Assembly (NCBI GenBank): GCA_035540755.1
Contig: DATLGD010000198.1
Span: 1-29,713 of the forward strand
Source of the DNA: DATLGD01 sp035540755
GTDB lineage: Bacteria; Actinomycetota; Actinomycetes; Mycobacteriales; SCTD01
Direction: 5' to 3'
Length of the DNA: 29,713 nt
Shown here piece by piece: positions 1 to 7,433 of this stretch (position 1 is the stretch's first letter; every line of letters starts with the position of its first letter). Below the pieces are notes generated by a model. The model saw only the letters and a list, made by a program, of their open reading frames with translations, did not search any database and was not told the DNA's origin. The position numbers were made by a program, and so were the translations under genes.

Positions 1-105
1 GTGCTGGAACCGTCGGGAGGGCTCCTGCGGCCTCGGCTCCCCACCCGTGGGGAGCCCTCCCGACGGTTCCGCAGCGTGCTGGAACCGTCGGGAGGGCTCC
101 TGCGG
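1..105. repeat. Nested direct/inverted repeat block downstream of phoX
   Basis: A 30-bp sequence at 1-30 recurs exactly at 76-105. A perfect 20-bp inverted copy of its core (6-25 and 81-100) lies between them at 51-70. The copies can therefore fold in two alternative ways, 6-25 with 51-70 or 51-70 with 81-100. No protein is evident here. The block may continue upstream of the window. It lies just past the phoX stop codon, so it could end phoX transcription; the repeated arrangement is more than a simple terminator needs. Confidence 0.8.
35..56. terminator. Perfect hairpin, candidate phoX terminator
   Basis: Arms GGCTCCCCAC (35-44) and GTGGGGAGCC (47-56) pair perfectly around a 2-nt gap, nested inside the larger repeat block and about 70 bp past the phoX stop. 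There is no T-tract, as is common in high-G+C actinobacteria. The terminator role is inferred from position and structure. Confidence 0.5.
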
Positions 106-124
106 GCGGGGCGGGGCGGCGGGG

Positions 125-2074
125 TCAGGTGCCGATCACGCCGCCGTCGTCCTTGACGACGACGACGGTCGCCGAGCGCGGCACGCTCAGCCCGTCGAGC
201 CGCGGCCAGGTGCTGCCCCCGCCCTCGCCCGGGTGCTGGATGCCGACGAACATCGTCCGCGAGTCCGGAGTGGTGACCACCCCGGTCACCTCGCACCCCA
301 CGACGCCGGTGAGGAAGCGCCGCAGCTCGGGCCGGCCGGAGTCGTCGGTGACCAGCGGGTCGGCCGCGAGCATCTGGTCGTTGGCCCCGGCCGGCTGCGT
401 GCCGTCGGTCTGGATCCAGAGCCGGCCGTCGCGGTCGGCCCACAGCCCGTCGGGCGAGCCGAACGCGTCGGCGGCGTCGACCGTCGAGCCGTCGACGCCG
501 TCGCCCGGCCCGGCGAGCAGGAACAGGTCCCAGCGGAACGTCGTGGCGGTGTGGTCGCCGCTGGTCTCCTCCCAGCGCACGATGTGGCCCCAGCGGTTGG
601 GCTTGCGCGGGTTGGCCTCGTTCTCGACCTTCTGGCTGCTCGTGTTGTTGGTGAGCGTCAGGTACACCATCCCGGTCCGCGGGTCGACGGTCGTCCACTC
701 CGGCCGGTCCATCCGGGTGGCGCCGACGGCGTCGGCCGCCTGCCGGGTGCGCACCAGCACGTCGCCCTGGTCGCCGAAGGCCTCCAGACCGGGCGTACCG
801 GCGACCAGCGGCAGCCAGGTGCCCGAGCCGGCGGAGTCGAAGCGCGCGACGTAGAGCGTGCCCTCGTCCAGCGGGCTCTGACCGGCGGCGCGCATCTGCT
901 GCCACGGCCGCGCGCTGACGAACTTGTACATGTACTCGTTGACCTGGTCGTCACCCATGTAGACGACGACGCGCCCGTCCCGCGCCTCGTGCACGAACGC
1001 GCCCTCGTGCTTGATGCGGCCGAGCGCGGTGCGCTTCACCGGCGTCGAGCCGGGTGCGAACGGGTCGATCTCCACGACCCAGCCGAACCGGTTCGGCTCG
1101 TTCGGCTGCTCGGGCGTGACGACGAAGCGGGCGTCGTGCGCGCCCCAGCTGTTCCGGTCGCCGCCGACGCCGTAGCGCGCCTGCAGCCGCGCGGCGTCGG
1201 CCGACTGCCCGGGCTGCACGGCGAAGTAGCCGTTGAAGTTCTCCTCGCAGGTCAGGTAGGTGCCCCACGGGGTGACGCCGTGCGAGCAGTTGTTGATCGT
1301 CCCGACCTCGTTGCGGCCGTCAGCCGGACGCCCGGTGTCGAGCAGCGGGCTCGACGCCGCGGGGCCGGAGAACGTGATGGGCGTGTACGCGGTGATCCGC
1401 CGGTTGCGCGTCGAGGGCATCACCTTCCACCGGCCGCGGGCCTCCGCCCGCACCTCCACGACGCTGACGCCGTGCGCGGCCTGCGACTTGCGCACCATCT
1501 CGGCGGTGTAGGCCTCGCGCGCCGGTGCCGCGGGCGTGCCGGTGTGCAGGTAGCCCTCGTCGGTGTACTCGTGGTTCACGACGAGCAGCCCGTGCCGGAT
1601 CTCCCGCTTGCGGTTGCCGAGCGGGAAGAAGTGCATGCCGTCGTGGTGCATGCCGACCTGCTGCTCCTGCTCGGCCGCGGTGTTGCCGCGGCCGACGACG
1701 TCGGGGCTGCCGGGAACGAACCGCGGGCCGCTCGGGTGCAGCGGGGTGCCCCACGGGATCAGCACGCTGGTCGAGTAGCCGGCCGGCACGACGACGTCGT
1801 CGCCGTACCCGAGCGGCACGGGGGCGTAGCCGAGCAGCCCGCCCCGCGTCGATGCGGGGCGGCGCCGCTTCGGGTCGGCGGCGGCGGCCGGTGGCGTGGC
1901 AGCCAGCCGGGTGGTGAGGAAGCCGGCCGCGCCGAGCATCCCGCCCTGCAGCACGGTGCGGCGCGACAGCCGGGTGCGCACGACGTCGTCGAAGTGCGGG
2001 GTCGTCGACGGGCTCGACGGGACGTCGTCGGCGTCGATCTCGTCGGTGGCGAGGCGGTCGGTCAGCTCGGTCAT
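125..2074 (-). CDS. phoX: PhoX-family Tat-exported alkaline phosphatase
   Basis: The 649-residue product belongs to the PhoX family (DUF839), Ca/Fe-dependent alkaline phosphatases that release phosphate from organic esters outside the membrane. A twin-arginine signal is visible: LSRRTVLQ with the Arg pair at residues 38-39, then a hydrophobic Gly/Ala/Leu stretch and an AAAA-type cleavage region. Family-like segments include CSHGVTPWGTYLTCEE and the C-terminal GCEVTG...GIQHPGE stretch. I chose the ATG at 2074, preceded by GGGGGA, rather than the in-frame ATG 11 codons upstream, because it has the better ribosome binding site. A PHO box lies 79-100 bp upstream of the start. The long N-terminal region before the RR pair is usual for this family. 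The family call is firm; substrate range is not visible. Confidence 0.93.
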   Translation of the reverse strand: MTELTDRLATDEIDADDVPSSPSTTPHFDDVVRTRLSRRTVLQGGMLGAAGFLTTRLAATPPAAAADPKRRRPASTRGGLLGYAPVPLGYGDDVVVPAGYSTSVLIPWGTPLHPSGPRFVPGSPDVVGRGNTAAEQEQQVGMHHDGMHFFPLGNRKREIRHGLLVVNHEYTDEGYLHTGTPAAPAREAYTAEMVRKSQAAHGVSVVEVRAEARGRWKVMPSTRNRRITAYTPITFSGPAASSPLLDTGRPADGRNEVGTINNCSHGVTPWGTYLTCEENFNGYFAVQPGQSADAARLQARYGVGGDRNSWGAHDARFVVTPEQPNEPNRFGWVVEIDPFAPGSTPVKRTALGRIKHEGAFVHEARDGRVVVYMGDDQVNEYMYKFVSARPWQQMRAAGQSPLDEGTLYVARFDSAGSGTWLPLVAGTPGLEAFGDQGDVLVRTRQAADAVGATRMDRPEWTTVDPRTGMVYLTLTNNTSSQKVENEANPRKPNRWGHIVRWEETSGDHTATTFRWDLFLLAGPGDGVDGSTVDAADAFGSPDGLWADRDGRLWIQTDGTQPAGANDQMLAADPLVTDDSGRPELRRFLTGVVGCEVTGVVTTPDSRTMFVGIQHPGEGGGSTWPRLDGLSVPRSATVVVVKDDGGVIGT

Positions 2075-2119
2075 GCGGTCCCCCAGCGGTCGCGGCGGCC
2101 CATCCACCGGTCGGCACGG

Positions 2120-2125
2120 ACGCTA
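2120..2125 (-). promoter_or_regulatory. phoX -10 element (TAGCGT)
   Basis: On the minus strand the 12-mer CTCCCTAGCGTC (2130-2119) matches exactly the 12-mer upstream of pstS. In both promoters it starts 23 nt downstream of the PHO box edge. TAGCGT fits the actinobacterial TANNNT -10 pattern. Confidence 0.65.
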
Positions 2126-2152
2126 GGGAGGGCAGGTGGACTGGCCGGCTCG

Positions 2153-2174
2153 CCCGGGTGAACCCTGGATGAAC
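2153..2174 (-). promoter_or_regulatory. PHO box (PhoP-binding direct repeats) of phoX
   Basis: Two 11-nt units lie in tandem on the minus strand: GTTCATCCAGG (2174-2164) and GTTCACCCGGG (2163-2153). They match the GTTCACC-type direct repeats known for PhoP of Streptomyces and relatives. Position, spacing and the downstream PhoX gene agree. The regulator gene itself is not in the window. Confidence 0.8.
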
Positions 2175-2192
2175 CGGGGCAGAGCGGGCGGT

Positions 2193-2591
2193 TCAGCCGG
2201 TGAGCTCGGCGACGAGCGCCCGCACCCTGCCGTCGATGTCGTCCCGGATCCGCCGGACGACGTCGACCGGCTGGCCGGCCGGGTCGTCGAGCTGCCAGTC
2301 AAGGTAGCGCTTGCCCGGGAAGACCGGGCAGGCGTCGCCGCAGCCCATGGTGACGACGACGTCGCTGGCCTCGACCGCCTCGCTGGTGAGCACCTTCGGC
2401 GTCGCGCCGGACAGGTCGAGGCCCACCTCGGCCATCACCGCGACGGCGGCGGGATTCACGGCGTCCTTCGGGGCGCTGCCGGCCGACCGGACCTCGACCC
2501 GGTCGCCGGCGTGGTGCGTGAGCAGGGCGGCGGCCATCTGCGAGCGGCCGGCGTTGTGCACGCAGACGAACAGCACCGACGGCCGGGTCAC
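2193..2591 (-). CDS. arsC: Arsenate reductase, low-molecular-weight phosphatase type
   Basis: The 132-residue protein reduces arsenate to arsenite in the cytoplasm so that the neighbouring ACR3 pump can export it. The phosphatase-loop signature CVHNAGRS (C10, R16, S17) sits at the N-terminus. Two further cysteines (C84, C88) lie in GCGDACP, followed by the LDDPAG segment. The extra cysteines suit a thiol-relay mechanism using thioredoxin or mycothiol; a mycothiol synthase gene lies 8 kb away, but the reductant cannot be read from sequence. The start is a GTG whose GTGA overlaps the TGA of the ACR3 gene, so the two are translationally coupled. Confidence 0.92.
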   Translation of the reverse strand: MTRPSVLFVCVHNAGRSQMAAALLTHHAGDRVEVRSAGSAPKDAVNPAAVAVMAEVGLDLSGATPKVLTSEAVEASDVVVTMGCGDACPVFPGKRYLDWQLDDPAGQPVDVVRRIRDDIDGRVRALVAELTG

Positions 2592-3670
2592 GCCGGCCCT
2601 CTCCAGAACCGGCGCGCCCACAGCGAGACGTAGACCAGGCCCACGAGCACCGGCACCTCGATGAGCGGTCCGACGACGCCGGCGAGCGCCTGCCCCGAGG
2701 TCACCCCGAAGACCCCGATGGCGACGGCGATGGCGAGCTCGAAGTTGTTGCCCGCGGCGGTGAACGCGAGGGTGGCCGTGCGCGGGTAGCCGAAGCCCAG
2801 CGCGCGCCCCAGCGCGAAGCTGCCGGCCCACATCAGCGCGAAGTAGGCGAGCAGCGGCAGGGCGATGCGTGCGACGTCGCCGGGTGCGCTCGCGATCGCG
2901 TCGCCCTGCAGCGCGAACAGCACCACGATCGTGAACAGCAGGCCGTAGAGCGCCCACGGGCCCAGCCGCGGCAGCAGCCGGGTCTCGTACCACTCGCGCC
3001 CGCGCCGCTGCTCGCCGACGCGGCGGGTGAGGTAGCCGGCCGCCAGCGGGATGCCGAGGAACACCAGCACCGAGCCGGCGATCTCCAGCGGCGAGACACC
3101 GAGGGCCTCGCCGTCGCCGAGCCCGAGCCAGCCGGGCAGCACCTCGAGGTAGAACCAGCCGAGCGCGGCGAAGGCGACGATCTGGAACACCGAGTTGACG
3201 GCGACGAGCACCGCCGCCGCCTCGCGGTCGCCGCAGGCGAGGTCGTTCCAGAGAAGCACCATCGCGATGCAGCGGGCCAGGCCGACGAGGATCAGGCCGG
3301 TCCGGTACTCGGGCAGGTCCGGCAGCATCAGCCAGGCGAGGGCGAACATCAGCGCCGGCCCGAGCACCCAGTTCAGGACGATCGAGGCCCCGAGCAGCCG
3401 GCGGTCGGCGGTGACCGCGCCGAGCTCGCCGTAGCGGACCTTGGCGAGCACCGGGTACATCATCACGAGCAGCCCGAGGGCGATCGGCAGCGAGACGCCG
3501 CTGACCTGCACGGCCTCCAGCGCCTCGTCCAGGCCGTCGACGACACGGCCGAGCAGCAGGCCGGCGCCCATCGCCAGGCCGATCCACAGCGGCAGGAACC
3601 GGTCGAGCGCCGGGAGCCGGTCGAGGACGGCGTCGCCGGGCTGGGCCCGCTCGGTGACCAGGTCGCTCAT
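2588..3670 (-). CDS. ACR3-family arsenite efflux transporter
   Basis: The 360-residue integral membrane protein has about ten hydrophobic segments, the usual size for ACR3 (arsB-type in operon naming). The conserved WNDLACGD segment with its membrane-embedded cysteine, and FTAAGNNFELAIAVAIGVFG near the C-terminus, are typical of the family. It exports arsenite, the product of the ArsC encoded just downstream. The ATG at 3670 overlaps the arsR stop by one base (TGATG), and its own stop overlaps the arsC start, so arsR-ACR3-arsC form one tight operon. Confidence 0.93.
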   Translation of the reverse strand: MSDLVTERAQPGDAVLDRLPALDRFLPLWIGLAMGAGLLLGRVVDGLDEALEAVQVSGVSLPIALGLLVMMYPVLAKVRYGELGAVTADRRLLGASIVLNWVLGPALMFALAWLMLPDLPEYRTGLILVGLARCIAMVLLWNDLACGDREAAAVLVAVNSVFQIVAFAALGWFYLEVLPGWLGLGDGEALGVSPLEIAGSVLVFLGIPLAAGYLTRRVGEQRRGREWYETRLLPRLGPWALYGLLFTIVVLFALQGDAIASAPGDVARIALPLLAYFALMWAGSFALGRALGFGYPRTATLAFTAAGNNFELAIAVAIGVFGVTSGQALAGVVGPLIEVPVLVGLVYVSLWARRFWRGPA

Positions 3671-3975
3671 CAGCACGCCCCCCGCACCGTGGCGGTGCGC
3701 GCGGCGTCCGCGAGACCGGCGAGGTCGGCGGCGAGCTGCTCGAGCACCTCCGGGCGCAGCCGGTACCAGGTGAAGCGGCCGCGCGGCTCGGCGTCGACCA
3801 CTCCGGCCTCCCGGAGCACCTTGAGGTGGTGGGAGACGGTCGGCTGCTTGGCGCCGGTCTCCTCGACCAGGTGGCAGGTGCACAGCTGCTCGGCGGCGAG
3901 CAGCTCCACGAGGCGCCGCCGGAGCGGGTCGCCGAGCACCGCCCACGCATCAGAGATGGTCGATGTCATCAGCAT
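3670..3975 (-). CDS. arsR: ArsR-family arsenical repressor
   Basis: The 101-residue winged-helix protein is the expected repressor of the arsR-ACR3-arsC operon and should leave DNA when it binds arsenite. The metalloid-binding CTC motif is present in EQLCTCHLVEE, followed by the recognition helix region KQPTVSHHLKVLREAG and the wing GRFTWYRL. Two in-frame ATGs exist, at 3975 and 3969. I chose 3975 because a TAACGT -10-like hexamer (3989-3984) sits 8 nt upstream, which would suit a leaderless transcript; no Shine-Dalgarno sequence is visible for either. Length is normal for the family. Confidence 0.92.
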   Translation of the reverse strand: MLMTSTISDAWAVLGDPLRRRLVELLAAEQLCTCHLVEETGAKQPTVSHHLKVLREAGVVDAEPRGRFTWYRLRPEVLEQLAADLAGLADAARTATVRGAC

Positions 3976-4001
3976 GGGTCGATACGTTAGCCCACCCGCG
4001 C

Positions 4002-4121
4002 CCCGTAGCGTCAGAACCTCGGAGCAGCGCCAGGCGCAGGACGTCTGACGCAAGGGACGTCCCCTGCCCGTAGCGTCAGAACCTCGGAGCAGCGCCAGGC
4101 TCAGGACGTCTGACGCAAGGG
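4002..4121. repeat. Two tandem 55-bp palindromic repeat copies
   Basis: Copy 1 (4002-4056) and copy 2 (4067-4121) are identical except at one base (g4036 versus t4101). Each carries an 8-bp inverted repeat, GCGTCAGA and TCTGACGC, near its ends. They fill nearly the whole gap between arsR and the small gene that ends at 4122. They may end transcription of the small gene or be a REP-like repeat family. Whether more copies exist elsewhere in the genome cannot be seen here. Confidence 0.85.
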
Positions 4122-4328
4122 TCAGGTGGTGCGCAGGCGCTCGCGGACGGCGCGGCCGACCAGCACCGGCACGAAGCTGCGCACCGTCGCGCCCTGGTAG
4201 GACGCCGCGATCTCCTCGAAGCGCGCGGTGATCTCCGCCTCGGGCACCCGGTCGGCGAACTCGGCGACGAGGTCGCGGCGGGCGGCGTCGAGCTGGCGCT
4301 GCTCGTCGTCGGTGCGGTGCGTGGACAT
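4122..4328 (-). CDS. Small three-helix-bundle-like protein behind a PHO box
   Basis: The 68-residue protein is predicted all-helical with many charged residues and no signal or membrane segment. The pattern (residues 8-27 helix, EAEITARFEEIAASY helix, VRSFVPVLVGRAVRERL helix) resembles the three-helix bundle dimerization domain found alone or fused to the N-terminus of some actinobacterial arsenate reductases such as C. glutamicum ArsC1'. That resemblance is from memory and should be searched. The ATG at 4328 has a strong GGGGGA site. A PHO box lies 51-72 bp upstream, so it is probably induced by phosphate starvation. It lies between pstB and the ars operon, on the same strand as both. Confidence 0.7.
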   Translation of the reverse strand: MSTHRTDDEQRQLDAARRDLVAEFADRVPEAEITARFEEIAASYQGATVRSFVPVLVGRAVRERLRTT

Positions 4329-4378
4329 GGCATCCCCCGTGTGAGCCCGAAGTGTGCGGACGACGGGACTCTGCTGGA

Positions 4379-4400
4379 TGCAGGTGAACGAGCGGTGAAC
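4379..4400 (-). promoter_or_regulatory. PHO box upstream of the small helical protein
   Basis: Minus-strand units GTTCACCGCTC (4400-4390) and GTTCACCTGCA (4389-4379) repeat GTTCACC with the 11-nt period of PhoP sites. The gene it would control starts at 4328. A weak -10-like CACACT (4356-4351) follows at shorter spacing than in the phoX and pstS promoters. Confidence 0.72.
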
Positions 4401-4444
4401 GGCAGGCAACACCCTGCGCGACGGACCGGGACGAACCGGACGGG

Positions 4445-5374
4445 TCAGCCGAAGCGGCCGGTGATGTACCCCTCGGTGCGCGCGTCGTCGGGGACCGTGA
4501 AGATCTTCTGGGTCGGGTTGTACTCGACCAGCAGGCCCGTGCGCTGGCCGGTCTCGGGGTCGGCCTCGGCGGTGAAGAACGCCGTGCGGTCCGAGACGCG
4601 GGCGGCCTGCTGCATGTTGTGCGTGACGATGACGATCGTGTAGTCGCGCTTGAGCTCCTCCATGAGGTCCTCGATCTTCGCCGTGGCGATCGGGTCGAGG
4701 GCCGAGCACGGCTCGTCCATGAGGATGACCTCGGGCTTGGTCGCGATGGCGCGCGCGATGCACAGCCGCTGCTGCTGGCCGCCGGACAGGCCGTAGGCGT
4801 TGGTCTTGAGCTTGTTCTTGACCTCGTCCCACAGCGCGGCGCGGGTGAGGCTCTCCTCGACGACGTCGTCGAGCGTGCTCTTCCTGGCCCCGTTGACCTT
4901 CGGGCCGAACGCGATGTTGTCGTAGATCGACTTCGGGAACGGGTTCGGCTTCTGGAACACCATGCCGATCCGCCGGCGCACCTCGATGGCGTCCACGTCA
5001 TCGGCGTAGATGTCCTGGTCGTGGTACAGCACCGAGCCCTCGACGCGCGCGCTCGGGATGAGGTCGTTCATGCGGTTCAGGCAGCGCAGGACCGTGCTCT
5101 TGCCGCAGCCCGAGGGGCCGATCAGCGCGGTGATCTCGAACCGGGCCATCTGCAGCGACACGTCGCGGACGGCCTTGTGCTCGCCGTAGAAGACGTCGAG
5201 GTCCTTCACCTCGAGCACCGGGTCGGGCACGGTGGCGCTGCCGTGCCAGCGGCCGTCGGCCGTCGGCGCGGGAAGGTCGCTCTGGTGCGACCCGCCGACG
5301 CTCACGGCGGGCCGGGTGTCGGCGGGAGCGGGGGACTCGGGCACGTCGTGACCTCGATCGGGGCTGTCGGTCAT
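4445..5374 (-). CDS. pstB: Phosphate ABC transporter ATP-binding protein
   Basis: The 309-residue cytoplasmic ATPase powers phosphate uptake through PstC/PstA. Walker A GPSGCGKST is at residues 86-94, the signature LSGGQQQR at 196-203, Walker B VILMDE at 216-221, and the PstB-typical FQKPNPFPKSIYDN segment and the switch His in VTHNM are present. PstB is normally about 250-260 residues. This one carries about 50 extra N-terminal residues rich in Pro, Asp and Ser, apparently disordered. No better internal start is obvious, though the GTG 27 codons before the ABC core would trim it. It is the last pst gene, 58 bp after pstA. No phoU is visible nearby. Confidence 0.95.
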   Translation of the reverse strand: MTDSPDRGHDVPESPAPADTRPAVSVGGSHQSDLPAPTADGRWHGSATVPDPVLEVKDLDVFYGEHKAVRDVSLQMARFEITALIGPSGCGKSTVLRCLNRMNDLIPSARVEGSVLYHDQDIYADDVDAIEVRRRIGMVFQKPNPFPKSIYDNIAFGPKVNGARKSTLDDVVEESLTRAALWDEVKNKLKTNAYGLSGGQQQRLCIARAIATKPEVILMDEPCSALDPIATAKIEDLMEELKRDYTIVIVTHNMQQAARVSDRTAFFTAEADPETGQRTGLLVEYNPTQKIFTVPDDARTEGYITGRFG

Positions 5375-5432
5375 GGAGTGGACTCTTGCAGCACAACGCG
5401 GGCGGGCGCCACGGCCGTCCCGGCAGTGACGG

Positions 5433-6359
5433 TCACCACGTGCGCTGGAACTTGTTGCGGATGAGGATCGCCGCCGAGTTCATGATCAGCAGGATGATCA
5501 GCAGGACCATGATCGCGGCGGCCGCGACCACCCGGAACTCCTCCTGCGGCCGGCTCACGTAGTTGAAGATCTGCACCGGCAGCACCGTGGTCTGGCTCAG
5601 CACGCCCTCGGGGTTGAAGGTGATGAACACCAGCCCGCCGGCCACCAGCAGCACCGGCGCGGCCTCGCCGATCGCGCGAGACAGGGCGAGGATCGAGCCG
5701 GTCGCGGTGCCGGGGATGGCGTTCGGCAGGATCTGCCGCAGCACGGTCTGCAGCCGCGTGGCGCCGAGCGCGAGGGCGCCCTCGCGGATGCCGGTGGGGA
5801 TCGCCCGGATCGCCTCGCGGCAGGAGATGATGACGATCGGCAGCACCAGCAGCGACAGCGTCAGCGCGACGGCGAGCACCGAGCCGCCGAACCCGAGCCC
5901 CCGGTTGAAGAACGCCAGGCCGAGGATGCCGTAGACGATGCTCGGGACCGCGGCCAGGTTCTGGATGTTGACCTCGATCAGCCGGTTGTACCAGCGGTCG
6001 CGGTCGGCGTACTCCTCCAGGTAGACCGCCGTCGCGACGCCCAGCGGCACGGTCATCAGCGCCACCAGCACGATCACCCAGATCGTGCCCATCATCGCCG
6101 ACTGGATGCCGGCGCGGGCCGGTCGGCCGGACGGCATGTTCTGCACGAGCTCGAGGCCGAAGCGCGGGTAGCCGGTGCTGATGACGTCGTAGAGCAGGAC
6201 GCCGAGCACGAGCACGCCGAACGCCAGGCAGGCGAACAGCAGGTACTCGAAGGCCTTGCCGGACGCGCGCTCGCTGCCGCGGGCGCGGCCCAGCGTGCCG
6301 GCGCCACGGTGACCGCGCGCGGACTCGACGCCGGCGTCCAGGCCGGTGCGGACGGTCAC
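5433..6359 (-). CDS. pstA: Phosphate ABC transporter permease PstA
   Basis: This 308-residue inner-membrane permease pairs with PstC to form the phosphate channel. It has a charged N-terminus of about 35 residues and six hydrophobic segments. The inner-membrane ABC loop is seen as REGALALGATRLQTVLRQILP followed by the ALSRAIGEAAPVLL segment typical of PstA. The GTG start at 6359 overlaps the pstC stop (GTGA), which fixes the start and shows translational coupling. Length is typical. Confidence 0.94.
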   Translation of the reverse strand: MTVRTGLDAGVESARGHRGAGTLGRARGSERASGKAFEYLLFACLAFGVLVLGVLLYDVISTGYPRFGLELVQNMPSGRPARAGIQSAMMGTIWVIVLVALMTVPLGVATAVYLEEYADRDRWYNRLIEVNIQNLAAVPSIVYGILGLAFFNRGLGFGGSVLAVALTLSLLVLPIVIISCREAIRAIPTGIREGALALGATRLQTVLRQILPNAIPGTATGSILALSRAIGEAAPVLLVAGGLVFITFNPEGVLSQTTVLPVQIFNYVSRPQEEFRVVAAAAIMVLLIILLIMNSAAILIRNKFQRTW

Positions 6360-7312
6360 TCGTAGACCTCCCGGTAGCGCCGGACGAGCCGGATGCTGAT
6401 GACGTTGACGACCAGGGTGATGACGAACAGCAGCGCGCCCACGGCGAACAGCGCGTTGTAGCCGACCGAGCCGGCCGGCCGGTCGCCGGCGGCGGCCTGG
6501 GCGATGAACGCCGTCATCGTCTGCATCGGCTGGGTCGGGTCGATGGACAGCTGGGCCAGCGACCCGGCGGCGATGACCACGACCATCGTCTCTCCGATCG
6601 CCCGGGACAGGCCCAGCACGAACGAGGCGATGACGCCGGACAGCGCCGCCGGCAGCACCACCTTGCGGGCCACGTTGGTGCGGGTCGCGCCGAGCGCGAG
6701 CGCGCCGTCGCGCATCGACTGCGGCACCGACGACAGCGCGTCCTCCGACAGCGAGGCGATGATCGGGATGATGAGGATCCCGATCACCAGGCCGGCCGAC
6801 AGGGCGTTGAAGACCCCGATGCCGTCGAAGAACAAGCGCAGGACGTTCGGCGTCACGAACGACAGGGCGAAGAAGCCGAAGACGACGGTCGGGATGCCGG
6901 CGAGGACCTCCAGCACCGGCTTGAGCACCTTGCGCGCCCGCGGCGAGGCGTACTCGGACAGGTAGAGCGCTGCGCCGAGGCCGAGCGGCATGGCCACCAG
7001 GATGGCGATGCCGGTGACCAGCAGCGTCGCCCCGACGATCGGCAGCACGCCGTACGAGGGGTCGGCGAACAGCGGCGTCCACACCGTGCCGAACAGGAAC
7101 TCGCGCACGCGGACCTGCTGGAAGAAGTCCCAGGTGCCGTTGAACAGCGACAGCACGATGCCGATCGTGGTCAGCACCGACAGGAACGCGGCGAGGGCCA
7201 GCACGGTCTCGACGGCGCGCTCGCCGTAGCGGGGCTTGCCGCGGCGGATCGACCTGGCCAGCTCCGCGGTGCTGGGTCCTGGTCGGCCGCCGGTCAGGGG
7301 CGCGGTGGTCAC
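6356..7312 (-). CDS. pstC: Phosphate ABC transporter permease PstC
   Basis: The 318-residue permease partners PstA. An approximately 30-residue basic N-terminus precedes six membrane segments. The ABC-contact loop reads MRDGALALGATRTNVARKVVLP and is followed by GLSRAIGETMVVVIAAGS, typical of PstC. The GTG start at 7312 has a GGGAG site upstream. It is 121 bp downstream of pstS, and a perfect 15-bp hairpin lies in that gap, so it is probably expressed at a lower level than pstS. Confidence 0.95.
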   Translation of the reverse strand: MTTAPLTGGRPGPSTAELARSIRRGKPRYGERAVETVLALAAFLSVLTTIGIVLSLFNGTWDFFQQVRVREFLFGTVWTPLFADPSYGVLPIVGATLLVTGIAILVAMPLGLGAALYLSEYASPRARKVLKPVLEVLAGIPTVVFGFFALSFVTPNVLRLFFDGIGVFNALSAGLVIGILIIPIIASLSEDALSSVPQSMRDGALALGATRTNVARKVVLPAALSGVIASFVLGLSRAIGETMVVVIAAGSLAQLSIDPTQPMQTMTAFIAQAAAGDRPAGSVGYNALFAVGALLFVITLVVNVISIRLVRRYREVYE

Positions 7313-7387
7313 GCGGTCTGGCTCCCGGGGTCGAAGGGGGTGGATCGCATCCGGTCGGCGTCAGTGTGCAGGACGCGACCGGCGTGC

Positions 7388-7420
7388 CGCTGCCCCGCCC
7401 GGGTGCCGGGCGGGGCAGCG
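7388..7420 (-). terminator. Intercistronic hairpin between pstS and pstC
   Basis: A perfect 15-bp stem (7388-7402 with 7406-7420) closes on a 3-nt loop, in the gap between pstS and pstC. Such hairpins in transport operons commonly stabilise or partly end the upstream message so that the binding protein is made in excess. That role is inferred. Confidence 0.7.
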
Positions 7421-7433
7421 ACGGGAGGACCGG

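Noticed and set aside
47..2161. A very long open frame on the plus strand opposite phoX.
   Set aside because: It is the mirror of a strongly G/C-biased third-position frame. Its product is Arg/Val/Gly-rich without any domain, while the minus strand encodes a clear PhoX with Tat signal.
4002..4121. CRISPR array from repeated units.
   Set aside because: Only two units with a 10-bp gap between them and no unique spacers of usual length; no cas genes nearby.
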